This document shows, one piece after another, positions 34,394 to 43,073 of a stretch of DNA of 64,000 bases (position 1 is its first letter; each line of letters opens with the position of its first letter). Origin of the DNA: FEN-1219 sp964503125 (lineage in GTDB: Bacteria; Pseudomonadota; Gammaproteobacteria; Steroidobacterales; Rariloculaceae); the NCBI GenBank assembly GCA_964503125.1, contig CAZCZE010000009.1:62001-126000 (forward strand), given 5' to 3'. Both the position numbers and the translations under genes were made by a program. The notes below the pieces were generated by a model. It saw only the letters and a program-made list of their open reading frames with translations, ran no database searches and was not told the DNA's origin.

Positions 34394-35814
34394 GAGGCCA
34401 CCTCGGCTTCGCGATCGCCCGAGTGCGACGCCGTCTTGCGGCGCCGCTGCTCGATCCACAGCGGCATGAAGATCAGGATGTCGTAAATGCGCACGAGCGC
34501 CGTGCCCGTGTGCATGAACACGCTGGCCGTGAGGCGCAGCACGAGCCGCAGCAACCGCAGCGCGCCGATGCCGAGCAGGCCGAGCACGGTGCGCAGCGAG
34601 TGCACGAACGTCTCGAGCGGAATCGCCACGAACACGAGCGCGAACGGTAGTGTGAAGCCCATGCCCATCTGCGCCGCCGTCGTGATCCACATGTACGGGT
34701 TGGCCGTCGCCGCAACGACACCGCCGCGCAGCAACGCGGACGTCGCGAGCTCGTCCTGCATGAGGATCTCGCGCATGTAAGCGAGGCCGGCTTCGACCGA
34801 GGCGAGCAGCAGCAGGATCACGAAGGTCACCGCCATCATGCGCACGCGCAGCTTGTCGGACAGCGCGCCGATGACCGGGAACAGCCGCGTGATCCGCATC
34901 GACTCCATGAGGAACAGGCCCATCGAGATCTCGACCATGATGATGACGAGCGCCGCGATGTCGGCCGTGCGGAACGTGCCGATGAAGCTCGTGCCGCCCA
35001 CCATCTCCGCCATCGGCCGCGCGATCAGCGAGAAGTTGATCGCGGCGCCGCCGACGGCCACGCCGAGCACCAGCAGCGAGATGAAGAACTGCACGAGCGA
35101 CGACGACGACAGCACCTGCAGCGAGTGATCCGTGCCTTGAATGATCTCGCGGTACTCGTTGAGATGCCGGTCGATGGCGCGTGACCGGTCGAGCAAGCTG
35201 TCCATGGTCTTGTTGACGCGCTCGAGCGTGTGCTGAATGCGCCGCCAATGCGGCATCATACGTTGCAGCAAGCCATGACGCGTGGCGCTGGCCGTCCGAT
35301 ATTCCTTGAGCGCAGCCGCTTGAGCCTTGATCAGCGACTCGTGAATGTCGGTGAGCAACGGGCCCACGGACATCTCTTTGCGGTCGAGCTTGGCGACGAC
35401 GTCGACGGCTTTGACCCAGGCCGTCGGCTCGGGCGGCACTTCGGCGGCTTGCCGATGGTCCTCGTCGATGCGCGTGATCGCCTCGCTCAAGGTGCGCTGC
35501 AAGCCGGGGTAGCCCGAGAGATCGCGATGCACGCTGTCGCCGATGCGCACGAACTCGCGCTCGATCGTGCGTTCCTTGGCCTCGCGGCCGGCCGCGAGCA
35601 ATACCTCGTGGTTGCGCTGCAAGAGTTTTTTCTCGGTCGCCGTGATCGCTTGCACGGCGAGCTGAAGAGTGTCGTGCAACGCGCGGCAGAGCGTCTGCAG
35701 CACGTGATGCGCCGAACCCCTGGCGAGATAGAGAGCGGCCATGAGCAACACCACCCATAGGAGGGCGGAAATGGCCGGATAGGGAGTAATCCCGAGCAAA
35801 TTCTCGAGCGTCAT
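34390..35814 (-). CDS. Polytopic membrane protein with long coiled-coil domain
   Basis: 474 residues. One N-terminal transmembrane helix (about 14-31), a 200-residue charged helical region (35-235, with EKKLLQRNHEVLL and HTLERVNKTMDSLLDRSRAID), then about five more hydrophobic segments (240-262, 284-304, 326-346, 375-400, 405-425). The shape recalls stator-like proteins with an extended helical domain but no MotA/TolQ signature is visible. It is translationally coupled to the vWA lipoprotein, so they likely form one complex. Function unknown. Divergent from the adaptor operon at 36212. Confidence 0.75.
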   Translation of the reverse strand: MTLENLLGITPYPAISALLWVVLLMAALYLARGSAHHVLQTLCRALHDTLQLAVQAITATEKKLLQRNHEVLLAAGREAKERTIEREFVRIGDSVHRDLSGYPGLQRTLSEAITRIDEDHRQAAEVPPEPTAWVKAVDVVAKLDRKEMSVGPLLTDIHESLIKAQAAALKEYRTASATRHGLLQRMMPHWRRIQHTLERVNKTMDSLLDRSRAIDRHLNEYREIIQGTDHSLQVLSSSSLVQFFISLLVLGVAVGGAAINFSLIARPMAEMVGGTSFIGTFRTADIAALVIIMVEISMGLFLMESMRITRLFPVIGALSDKLRVRMMAVTFVILLLLASVEAGLAYMREILMQDELATSALLRGGVVAATANPYMWITTAAQMGMGFTLPFALVFVAIPLETFVHSLRTVLGLLGIGALRLLRLVLRLTASVFMHTGTALVRIYDILIFMPLWIEQRRRKTASHSGDREAEVAS

Positions 35815-36039
35815 GGCTGGCGACCCCGCTGTCGTAGGTTTCCCGTTAGACCGGTAGCTTTGCGGCCCTTTCTTTCGAAAGGTGTGCCCTTGGCAGTCCG
35901 CGAAGGATTGGCCCGGGACGCGGCGTTGTCAACCTCGCGCCGCGGATCGTCGCGGGTACGGCCTGCAGCGCCCGCTGCTGTCGTTATGTCACCCGTGCGT
36001 CCGTCACGCCCCGTTGCCTTCGACGGGAGTGGTGCGAAT

Positions 36040-36052
36040 CGCAACTGTTGCG
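36040..36052. promoter_or_regulatory. Dyad upstream of the adaptor/ABC operon, candidate activator site
   Basis: CGCAAC-T-GTTGCG is a perfect 13-base palindrome; a second small palindrome, TGCGA-A-TCGCA, overlaps it at 36033-36043. Its centre is about 145 bases before the transcription start predicted from the element at 36165, the usual distance for a sigma-54 enhancer-binding protein. Confidence 0.4.
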
Positions 36053-36164
36053 TTGCGAGGCCACGACTTAGCCGAATGCGCCGCGGCGCTCGCAGCGGCC
36101 GCTGTAACGATTTTGGCGGCGAAACGTATCTTAGTTCAGGAGCTTAGGAACGGCAGGCCGTCGC

Positions 36165-36180
36165 TGGCACGGATCCTGCT
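36165..36180 (+). promoter_or_regulatory. Sigma-54-like promoter of the adaptor/ABC operon
   Basis: TGGCACG, GATC, CTGCT: one mismatch to TGGCACG-N4-TTGCW and correct GG-to-GC spacing, 32 bases before the GTG start at 36212. Confidence 0.5.
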
Positions 36181-36211
36181 CATCGGCACTGCGTGTGGGA
36201 CGGGAGGGAGC

Positions 36212-37453
36212 GTGGATAAGGCTTCGTTGATCGAGCAGTTGCGCATCGAGCGGCCGGCGCCGAAGGCGGCGGGCCGCGGTATTTGGCGGTGGGCCGGCGC
36301 CGGCGCGTTCGTGCTTGCAAGCTTGGGTGCCGGCGTGGTCGTGCTCGCGCCGCGGGGGATACCGATTCAGGTGGCGACCGCGGAGCCCGCGCCGCGCGAC
36401 TCGGCCGCGAGCCCGTCATCGGTGCTCGACGCCTCGGGTTACGTCGTGGCGCGCCGGCAAGCGACCGTCTCGGCGAAAATCACGGGCAAAGTCGTCATGG
36501 TCGGCATCGAGGAAGGTCAGCGCGTCGAGCGCGACGAGATTATCGCGCGTCTCGACGACACCAACGCGCACGCCGCAGTGACCGAGGCGCAGGCGCAGCT
36601 CGAGCACAGCCGCGCGAACCTGGCGGCTGCCGAGGTCGCATTCGCGAACGCGACGCCGACGTTCCAGCGCAACGAGCAGCAGTTCGTTCGCGCGGTCATC
36701 AGCGCGCAGTCATACGATGCCGCCAAGGCGACCTTCGACGCGGCGCGCACGAACGTCGACGTCGCCGAGCGCGGCGTCGACGTTGCGCAAGCGCGGCTGG
36801 CCGTGGCACAGCGCAGTCTCGACGACACGGTCGTGCGGGCGCCATTCGCCGGCGTCGTAACCGTCAAGGCGGCGCAAGAAGGCGAGATGGTCTCGCCGAT
36901 CTCGGCCGGCGGCGGGTACACGCGCACAGGATTAGGCACGATCGTCGATATGACCTCGCTCGAGGTCGAAGTCGACGTCAGCGAAAATTTCATCACGCGC
37001 GTGACGCCCGGCCAGCGCGTCAGCGTGAGGCTCAACGCCTACCCCGACCTCGCCATTCCGGCCAGCGTCATCGCGATCGTGCCGACCGCGGATCGCGCCA
37101 AAGCGACCGTCAAGGTTCGCGTGGGCTTCGACGAGAGCGATGCGCGCGTGCTGCCCGAGATGGGCGCACGCGTGGCGTTCTTGGACGGCGTGCAGTCGGG
37201 CGCGGCGCCCGAGGCACGCACGACGGCCGCTCAGTCTCCGGTGCTCGTGCCGCGCGAATCGGTGCAAATCGACGGCGACACCGGAGTCGTGTTCGTCGTC
37301 ACCGACGGCGGCGTCGAGCGGCGCACGGTACGGCTCGGCGCGGAAAGCGCGGCCGGGCGGGTCGTGCTCGCGGGACTCACGGTGGGCACACGCCTCGCGC
37401 GCGGCGATCTCGCCGCGCTCTCGGACGGGGCCCGCGTACGAATCGAGAACTGA
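36212..37453 (+). CDS. Periplasmic adaptor protein (MacA/HlyD-like)
   Basis: 413 residues from GTG 36212, preceded by GGGAGGGAG. One N-terminal transmembrane helix (about 22-46), then the split biotinyl/lipoyl domain (SGYVVARRQATVSAKITGKV ... VVRAPFAGVVTVKAAQEGEMV), a coiled-coil hairpin (HAAVTEAQAQLEHSRANLAAAE ... DVAERGVDVAQARLAVAQRSL) and a beta-barrel. It should join an inner-membrane ABC exporter to an outer-membrane channel. The next three genes provide the ATPase and two permeases. No TolC-like gene is adjacent. Confidence 0.9.
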   Translation: MDKASLIEQLRIERPAPKAAGRGIWRWAGAGAFVLASLGAGVVVLAPRGIPIQVATAEPAPRDSAASPSSVLDASGYVVARRQATVSAKITGKVVMVGIEEGQRVERDEIIARLDDTNAHAAVTEAQAQLEHSRANLAAAEVAFANATPTFQRNEQQFVRAVISAQSYDAAKATFDAARTNVDVAERGVDVAQARLAVAQRSLDDTVVRAPFAGVVTVKAAQEGEMVSPISAGGGYTRTGLGTIVDMTSLEVEVDVSENFITRVTPGQRVSVRLNAYPDLAIPASVIAIVPTADRAKATVKVRVGFDESDARVLPEMGARVAFLDGVQSGAAPEARTTAAQSPVLVPRESVQIDGDTGVVFVVTDGGVERRTVRLGAESAAGRVVLAGLTVGTRLARGDLAALSDGARVRIEN

Positions 37454-37482
37454 GCCGCCATGAGCGGCCTTGGGAGTAACGA

Positions 37483-38178
37483 ATGACGGCGTTGGTGTCG
37501 ATCAAGCAAGTGGTCAAGGGATACACGCGGGGCAAGCAACGCGTCGAAGTGCTCCACTCGATCGATCTCACGGTGGCGCAAGGCGAGTTCCTCGCGCTCA
37601 TGGGGCCGTCGGGCTCGGGCAAGACGACGTTGCTCAATCTCATCGGCGGCCTCGACCGCCCCGATAGCGGCGAGATCACGGTCGCCGGGGAGCGCATCGA
37701 TTCGCTGTCGTCGGGGCAGCTCGCGAAATGGCGCGCGCGCAACGTCGGCTTCATCTTCCAGTTCTACAACCTGCTGCCCGTGCTCACGGCCGAGCGCAAC
37801 GTCGAGGTGCCCCTGCTGCTCACGAGCCTCACGGCCGCCGAGCGCAGGCGCAACGTGGCGCTCGCGCTCGAGCTCGTGGGGCTCGCCGACCGCGCCAAGC
37901 ACAAACCCGCCGAGCTCTCGGGCGGCCAGCAGCAGCGCGTCGCGATCGCGCGGGCGATCGTCGCGGATCCGACGCTGCTCGTCTGCGATGAGCCCACGGG
38001 CGACCTCGACCGCGAGACCTCGGAGTCGATCCTGCAACTGCTGAAAGCCCTGAACCGGCAGCAAGGCAAGACGATCGTCATGGTGACGCACGACCCGCGC
38101 GCCGCGCAGTACGCGGACCGCAAGGTCTACGTCGACAAAGGCTCGCTCACCGACGCCCCGCTCGGAGTCGCAGCATGA
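37483..38178 (+). CDS. ABC transporter ATPase (MacB/LolD type)
   Basis: 231 residues. Walker A GPSGSGKTT at 41-49, signature LSGGQQQRVAIARA, Walker B LLVCDEPTGDLD and the H-loop VTHDPRAA are all intact. FIFQFYNLLPVLTAERNVEVPLLL is the hallmark of the LolD/MacB family that drives mechanotransmission rather than lumenal transport. It overlaps the next permease start by 4 bases (ATGA). Confidence 0.95.
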   Translation: MTALVSIKQVVKGYTRGKQRVEVLHSIDLTVAQGEFLALMGPSGSGKTTLLNLIGGLDRPDSGEITVAGERIDSLSSGQLAKWRARNVGFIFQFYNLLPVLTAERNVEVPLLLTSLTAAERRRNVALALELVGLADRAKHKPAELSGGQQQRVAIARAIVADPTLLVCDEPTGDLDRETSESILQLLKALNRQQGKTIVMVTHDPRAAQYADRKVYVDKGSLTDAPLGVAA

Positions 38179-39326
38179 AGTACCTGCCGCTCGTGTGGGC
38201 CGGTCTCTGGCGCAAGCGCGTGCGCACGGTGCTCACGTTGCTGTGCGTCGTCGTGGCGTTCACGCTGTTCGGCATGTTGCACGGCGTCACGGCGGCTATC
38301 GACGGCATCGTCGACGCGATGAGCGACACGCGCCTGCGGATCATGAGCCGCGTCAACATCCTCGAGGCGTTACCGCTCGCGCACATGCAGCGCATCGCCA
38401 CCGTGCCCGGCGTCGAAGGCGTGTCGTACTACAACTTCTTCGCGGGCTACCATCAGGATCCGCGCAACGGCGTGCAGGTCGGCGCCATCGATGTCGAGAC
38501 CTTCAACGCCATCTACCCCGACATTCAGCTCGAGCCGAGGTACGTCGAGGCGATGAAGCAAACGCGCAACGGGGCCCTCGTCGGCGAGGATCTCGCCGCG
38601 GAACGCGGCTGGAAGATCGGCGATCGGCTCCCGCTCGGTTCCGCAGTGTGGACGCGCAAGGACGGCGCGCAGAGCTGGGACTTCGAGATCGTCGGCATGT
38701 ATCGCTCGCCATCAGGCCGGGTGCCGACGACCGAGCTCTGGGTCAACTACGCTTACTTCGACGAAGCGCGCGCGGCGCGCAACGGCACCGTAACGCTGTA
38801 CTTCGTCAAGATCAACGATCCGAGCCGGGCAGCCGAGATCTCGGAGAATATCGATGCACTATTCGCCAACTCGATGTTCGAGACCCAGACGCAGAGCGAG
38901 AAAGATTGGCTGCGCGCGCAGATCGCTCAAATCGGCGACATGGCGTTCTTCGTCAACTCGATCATCGCGGCCGTGATGTTCGCGCTGCTGTTCGTGACGG
39001 GTCACACGATGATGCAGTCGGTGCGCGAGCGCATTCCCGAGCTCGCCGTGCTGCGGACCTACGGTTTCAGCAACACGGCCATCGTGAGCCTCGTCTTCAC
39101 GGAGTCGCTGGTGCTCTGCGGCGTCGCGGCAGGTCTAGGCCTAGGCATCGCGGCCGCAATCTCGCCCGCGATCTATCGCGAGCTCAACGCCGGCGGCCTG
39201 ACGATGCCACTCTCGGTGGTCGCGCTCGGCCTCGCGTTGGCGGCGGCGTTCGCATTGGCGAGCGCGTTGTTGCCGGCCCTGCGTGCGCAGCGCCTCAGCA
39301 TCGTCGACGCGCTCGCCGGGCGCTGA
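38175..39326 (+). CDS. FtsX/MacB-like permease 1
   Basis: 383 residues, coupled to the ATPase gene. Four transmembrane helices in the MacB pattern: one near the N-terminus (about 15-40), a large periplasmic domain, then three at the C-terminus (from FFVNSIIAAVMFALLFVTG to the end), with the coupling segment RERIPELAVLRTYGFSN. The C-terminus ALRAQRLSIVDALAGR is typical. With the second permease it forms a heterodimer. CTAGGC occurs twice in a row at 39135-39146 (rare Leu codons). Confidence 0.92.
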   Translation: MKYLPLVWAGLWRKRVRTVLTLLCVVVAFTLFGMLHGVTAAIDGIVDAMSDTRLRIMSRVNILEALPLAHMQRIATVPGVEGVSYYNFFAGYHQDPRNGVQVGAIDVETFNAIYPDIQLEPRYVEAMKQTRNGALVGEDLAAERGWKIGDRLPLGSAVWTRKDGAQSWDFEIVGMYRSPSGRVPTTELWVNYAYFDEARAARNGTVTLYFVKINDPSRAAEISENIDALFANSMFETQTQSEKDWLRAQIAQIGDMAFFVNSIIAAVMFALLFVTGHTMMQSVRERIPELAVLRTYGFSNTAIVSLVFTESLVLCGVAAGLGLGIAAAISPAIYRELNAGGLTMPLSVVALGLALAAAFALASALLPALRAQRLSIVDALAGR

Positions 39327-39354
39327 TCGTAAGGCCACGGGCAAAAGGAACCTC

Positions 39355-40536
39355 ATGAGCGTGCTCAAGCAAATCACCTCCGTCACGGCGATGAACCTGC
39401 GCAGCGTGCCGCAGCGGCTCGGCAGCTCGAGCGTCGTCGTCATCGGCATCGCCGGTGTCGTCGCCGTCATGATGTCCGTGTTCGGGCTGACTCGCAGCCT
39501 TTCGGCAGCGCTCGTGGCCACGGGGCAGCCGGATCGCGCGCTCGTGCTGCGCGCCGGCGCAACCTCGGAGATTGCGAGCACGCTGTTGGTCGACGCCGTA
39601 GCGACGATCAAGAATGCGCCGGGCATAGCTCGGGCGGACGACGGCCGGGCCGCGGCCTCGGCTGAGTTCGTGGCGGCCGTCAACCTCCTGCGCAAGGAGG
39701 ACGGCGCGCGCGCGGGCCTCGTCGTGCGCGGCGTCGAGCCGGCGGCCGCGGCCGTGCGCCCGGAGGTCAGGATCGTTGCGGGCCGGAGCTTCGAGCCGGG
39801 TTTGCGCGAGATGATCGTGGGGCAAGGGGCACTCGAGGAATTCCGCGGCGTGGAGATCGGCGACGAGGTTTCGTTGCGCGACAGCCGCTGGCGAGTCGTC
39901 GGCGTGTTCACGAGCGACGGCGACGCCAACGAATCGAGCCTCATGACCGACGCCGCGACGCTGCTTTCGGCCTATCAGCGCACCGCGGTCAACAGCGTGA
40001 CCGTGCGGCTCGAATCCCCGGCGGCGTTCGATGCTTTCAAGACGGCGCTCACGACCAACCCGACGTTGTCGGTGACCGTCGATCGCGAGGCCGACTACTA
40101 CCGCCGCGAATCGGAGGAGGCGAACGAGATCTTCGGGCTCGTCGCCATTGCGGTCGGCTTCTTCATGGGCCTAGGCGCGATCTTCGCGGCGCTCAACACG
40201 ATGTATTCGGCCGTGAGCGCACGGGCGCGCGAGATTGCGACACTGCGGGCGATCGGCTTCGGCGCCGGCGGCGTAATCGTCTCCGTGCTCGTGGAGGCGT
40301 TGCTGCTGGCGCTCGTCGGTGCATTGATCGGCGCGGGCATCTCGTGGCTCGCCTTCAACGGTAATACGGTCACGATGGGTGGCAGCGTGTCGTCGCTCGT
40401 CTTCAAGATGCAGATCACTCCGGCATTGCTCGGCATGGGCGTCGTGCTCGCGTGCGGCGTCGGTTTCGTCGGCGGGCTGCTGCCAGCGGTACGCGCCGCG
40501 CGTGTGCCGGTGGCGACGGCGCTGCGAGCCGTCTAG
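39355..40536 (+). CDS. FtsX/MacB-like permease 2
   Basis: 393 residues from ATG 39355, 28 bases after permease 1. The same architecture: N-terminal helix (SSSVVVIGIAGVVAVMMSVFG, written by position 24-44), a periplasmic domain of about 220 residues, then three helices with AREIATLRAIGFGAGGV as coupling motif and a final AARVPVATALRAV. Together with the adaptor and ATPase it makes a MacAB-like efflux or lipoprotein/peptide export system. The substrate is unknown. Confidence 0.92.
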   Translation: MSVLKQITSVTAMNLRSVPQRLGSSSVVVIGIAGVVAVMMSVFGLTRSLSAALVATGQPDRALVLRAGATSEIASTLLVDAVATIKNAPGIARADDGRAAASAEFVAAVNLLRKEDGARAGLVVRGVEPAAAAVRPEVRIVAGRSFEPGLREMIVGQGALEEFRGVEIGDEVSLRDSRWRVVGVFTSDGDANESSLMTDAATLLSAYQRTAVNSVTVRLESPAAFDAFKTALTTNPTLSVTVDREADYYRRESEEANEIFGLVAIAVGFFMGLGAIFAALNTMYSAVSARAREIATLRAIGFGAGGVIVSVLVEALLLALVGALIGAGISWLAFNGNTVTMGGSVSSLVFKMQITPALLGMGVVLACGVGFVGGLLPAVRAARVPVATALRAV

Positions 40537-40540
40537 AGGG

Positions 40541-41137
40541 CTAGCGCGGCGCGGAGCTCGCTGCAGCGAGTTGTTCTTGCTGCGCGAGCGCCTCGATCTG
40601 GTCGATGGCCTGCGGCGCGCCGCGCAACAACGTACGCTTCAGGAACCACGGCCCGACGAACGGCGGCAGCCAGAAGTTGGGCTCCATCTCCATTCGATAC
40701 GTGACGCGCGTGCCGCTGCCTTCCGCGAGGAAGGTCCACTCCGACAGCGAGTACTTGAAGTCGCTGCGTTCAGGTACGGTGCGCGATCGAATAAACTGCG
40801 GAGTCACGACCTCGAGGCGCTCCACTCGCCGCATGCTGCGGCAGAACCGCATGAGACAGCCCTCGACGCGCGTGTAGACGAGGGGAGTGCCGTCGAGGTC
40901 CGGCGGCAGATAGCTACTCTCTTTATAGATCGCGGAGATCCTTTGGTAACGGTCGCCGTCGAAGTCGAGCAGGACCTTGTAAACGGCCTCGGGCGAGGCG
41001 TCGAGGTGCGTGTCGGCGACCACGCTATAGCGGTCGTGTTGGCGCGACACGTCGACGTCGCGCAGCGTTGCAGGCAGGCTCGAGGTCACGTAGCCCAAGC
41101 CGAAGGCGGACAGGAGAAACGATTTGCGTGGGTTCAT
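40541..41137 (-). CDS. START-like (SRPBCC/polyketide cyclase) protein
   Basis: 198 residues from ATG 41137 (longer in-frame starts would overlap the divergent small gene and look non-protein). N-terminus may be a weak export signal (KSFLLSAFGLGYVTSSLPA). The START-like fold is suggested by YSVVADTHLDASPEAVYKVLLDFDGDRYQRISAIY and YSLSEWTFLAEGSGTRVTYRMEMEPNFWLPPFVGPWFLKRTL, the latter with the aromatic end helix. Such proteins bind lipids or hydrophobic ligands. Convergent with permease 2 (4 bases between stops). Confidence 0.8.
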   Translation of the reverse strand: MNPRKSFLLSAFGLGYVTSSLPATLRDVDVSRQHDRYSVVADTHLDASPEAVYKVLLDFDGDRYQRISAIYKESSYLPPDLDGTPLVYTRVEGCLMRFCRSMRRVERLEVVTPQFIRSRTVPERSDFKYSLSEWTFLAEGSGTRVTYRMEMEPNFWLPPFVGPWFLKRTLLRGAPQAIDQIEALAQQEQLAAASSAPR

Positions 41138-41159
41138 CGGCTCGCGGCAACATCGGCGC

Positions 41160-41423
41160 GTGCTCGCGCGTGGCAGGCCGAGACTATACGCCGGCGTGGC
41201 GCTCGCCGCGATGCTCGCGTGCGCCGCGATCTCGGGCCAGGAGCGCGACGGCGAGCGCCGGGGCGCGGAGCGTGCAGCCACCGTCGCGGCGGACATCAAG
41301 CGCTACGTGACGGCGCCCTTCGTCATGAAGCGGCGCGAGAGCGATGGCGCGCGAGCGCGGTGGCACATGCTGCCCAAGGCCGACGGGCTCACGGTGGCGT
41401 ATACGGTCGCGCTGCGGCCGTGA
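41160..41423 (+). CDS. Small exported protein (possible lipoprotein)
   Basis: 87 residues from GTG 41160 (an upstream ATG at 41124 would overlap the START-like gene by 14 bases). Residues 8-24 are hydrophobic and end in MLACAAISG, a weak lipobox or signal peptidase site. The mature part is basic and short (KRYVTAPFVMKRR, WHMLPKADGLTVAYTVALRP). I do not recognise a family; the codon pattern looks protein-like but the evidence is thin. Confidence 0.4.
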   Translation: MLARGRPRLYAGVALAAMLACAAISGQERDGERRGAERAATVAADIKRYVTAPFVMKRRESDGARARWHMLPKADGLTVAYTVALRP

Positions 41424-41430
41424 CGCCGGT

Positions 41431-41784
41431 TCAGAGCACGACCTCGTAGACGAACGCCGCGGCGACGGCCAGCGCGGCGACGCTCACGACGAGCACGGCG
41501 CCGGCGGCGCAATCCTTGACGGCCTTGATCTGCGTGTGCTGCTCGGGATGCAGGTGATCGGCGAGGTGCTCGACCGCCGTGTTGAAGAGCTCGGCCGCGA
41601 GCACGGCCACGACGGTCAACACGATGACCGCGCACCAGAGCGGCGACGGCTGCCACCAGAGCAAGGCGCCGAGCACGGCTGCCGTCGCGAGCACATGAAC
41701 CTTGAAGCTGCTCTCGGTGCGCCAGGCCGTGCGCAAGCCCGCGAACGCGAAGCTCAGGCGGCGCGCGAAGGACTGGTTCTTCAT
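41431..41784 (-). CDS. dgkA: Diacylglycerol kinase
   Basis: 117 residues with three transmembrane helices. The DgkA motif is visible as AAELFNTAVEHLADHLHPEQH with the active-site Glu, then KDCAAGAVLV. N-terminal FAFAGLRTAWRTESSFKVHV is also typical. It phosphorylates diacylglycerol released in phospholipid turnover. Its start lies 2 bases after the stop of the SDR gene upstream, so both are one operon. Confidence 0.93.
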   Translation of the reverse strand: MKNQSFARRLSFAFAGLRTAWRTESSFKVHVLATAAVLGALLWWQPSPLWCAVIVLTVVAVLAAELFNTAVEHLADHLHPEQHTQIKAVKDCAAGAVLVVSVAALAVAAAFVYEVVL

Positions 41785-41786
41785 CG

Positions 41787-42548
41787 CTAGAGCCGCTGCC
41801 CGCCGTCGACTTCGATGACGCGGCCGTTGACGTAGTCGTTGCCGAAGATGAACTCGACCGTCGCCGCGATCTCGTCGGGCTCGCCGAGCCGCTGCACGGG
41901 AATGCCGGCCGCCATTTTCTCGAGGATCTCAGGCTTCATGGTCGCCACCATCTCGGTCTTGATGAAGCCCGGCGCGATCGCGTTGACGCGGATGCCGTAC
42001 CGCGCGAGCTCCTTGGCCCACACGACCGTCAATGCCGCGACGCCGGCCTTGGCCGCCGAGTAGTTGCTCTGGCCGAAATTGCCGGCTCGCGACAGGCTCG
42101 AGATGTTGACGATGCAGCCGCCATTACCCAAGCGGATCATGCGCTCGGCCGCCTCGCGGCCGCAGAGGAAGACTCCCGTGAGGTTGACGTCGATGACGGC
42201 CCGCCAGTGCTCGAGGCTCAGTTTGCCGACGATCTCGCCGTCCTTGGCTTTGACGAGCAGGCCGTCGCGCAGGATGCCGGCGTTGGCGATGACGCCGTCG
42301 AGCCGGCCGAAGCGCGCGACGACGCGGTCGAAGGCGTCGACGACATCGGCCTCCAGCGCGACGTTGGCGCGATAGGTCTCGGCCTCGACGCCGAGCGCGC
42401 TCGCGCCGGCACGCACCTCGGCGAGGCCCGTGTCGTCGAGGTCGAGCAGCGCGAGGTTGGCGCCGCGCCGGGCCAGAGCCCTAGCCATCGCGGCGCCGAG
42501 GCCGCGGCCCGCGCCGGTGATGAGGACCGTCTTACCGCGAAGCTCCAT
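41787..42548 (-). CDS. Short-chain dehydrogenase/reductase (FabG-like)
   Basis: 253 residues from ATG 42548; much longer in-frame extensions run antisense to the ABC gene and are rejected. The Rossmann motif TGAGRGLG (11-18), NAG at 89-91, catalytic S150/S151, Y163 and K167 (SNYSAAKAGV) and the C-terminal GNDYVNGRVIEVDGG are all present. It reduces or oxidises a keto/hydroxy substrate with NAD(P)H; 3-oxoacyl-ACP reductase or hydroxyacyl-CoA dehydrogenase are the likely choices. An insertion around 97-112 (VKAKDGEIVGKLS) is seen in acetoacetyl-CoA-like members. Confidence 0.9.
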   Translation of the reverse strand: MELRGKTVLITGAGRGLGAAMARALARRGANLALLDLDDTGLAEVRAGASALGVEAETYRANVALEADVVDAFDRVVARFGRLDGVIANAGILRDGLLVKAKDGEIVGKLSLEHWRAVIDVNLTGVFLCGREAAERMIRLGNGGCIVNISSLSRAGNFGQSNYSAAKAGVAALTVVWAKELARYGIRVNAIAPGFIKTEMVATMKPEILEKMAAGIPVQRLGEPDEIAATVEFIFGNDYVNGRVIEVDGGQRL

Positions 42549-42686
42549 GGTGTAAGCGCCCCGTTTAAAGGTTGCCGCCGATAGTAGCGCTTGGGCGGCG
42601 GCGGCGGCCAGAAAAGGGGCGGCCGCTGCCGAAACTACGGTATGCTCGCCGGCCGGCCGAGAAAAGGCGTTAGCCGCCCCGACCCG

Positions 42687-43073
42687 ATGGTCCTGTCGAA
42701 GTACTTCGATCGCATCGCGATTGCGCTCTCGACGATTTGCATCGTCCACTGTCTTGCGATGCCGTTCGTGATCGCCGTGTTGCCGCTCGCCGCGTTCACC
42801 GTGGGCGGTGACGGTCACTTCCACGCGCTCATGCTCTGGTTCGTGGTGCCCACGAGCGTCCTCGGCTTCGGGCTCGGCGCGCGCGTGCACCGGCGTGTCG
42901 ACATCGTGGCGCTCGGCGTCGCCGCGATCGCAGTGCTCGCCGCCGCCGCGCTCTGGGGGCATGCCGCGTGGGAGCCGAGCGTCGAGGTGTTCGTCAACGT
43001 CGGCGGCAGCCTGCTGCTCGCTGCCGCGCACTGGTGGAATTTTCGCGAAGTGCGCCGCGTGCATCGTCACTGA
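42687..43073 (+). CDS. MerC domain protein
   Basis: 128 residues from ATG 42687. Four hydrophobic helices. The first contains STICIVHCLAMPFVIAVLPL, the paired cysteine pattern of MerC-like proteins. The protein is in the inner membrane; MerC transports mercuric ions in mer operons, but this stand-alone family is common without mercury genes and may handle other metals. The stop overlaps the convergent ABC gene stop by 7 bases. Confidence 0.85.
   Translation: MVLSKYFDRIAIALSTICIVHCLAMPFVIAVLPLAAFTVGGDGHFHALMLWFVVPTSVLGFGLGARVHRRVDIVALGVAAIAVLAAAALWGHAAWEPSVEVFVNVGGSLLLAAAHWWNFREVRRVHRH

Larger units (their letters stand above)
35815..36211. other. Divergent intergenic region (397 bases)
   Basis: No convincing gene; open frames continue into it from the adaptor gene but lack protein character. 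It contains a dyad at 36040-36052 and a sigma-54-like element at 36165-36180, both oriented sensibly for the plus-strand operon. The minus-strand membrane-protein gene must also have its promoter here; I cannot place it with confidence. Confidence 0.6.
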
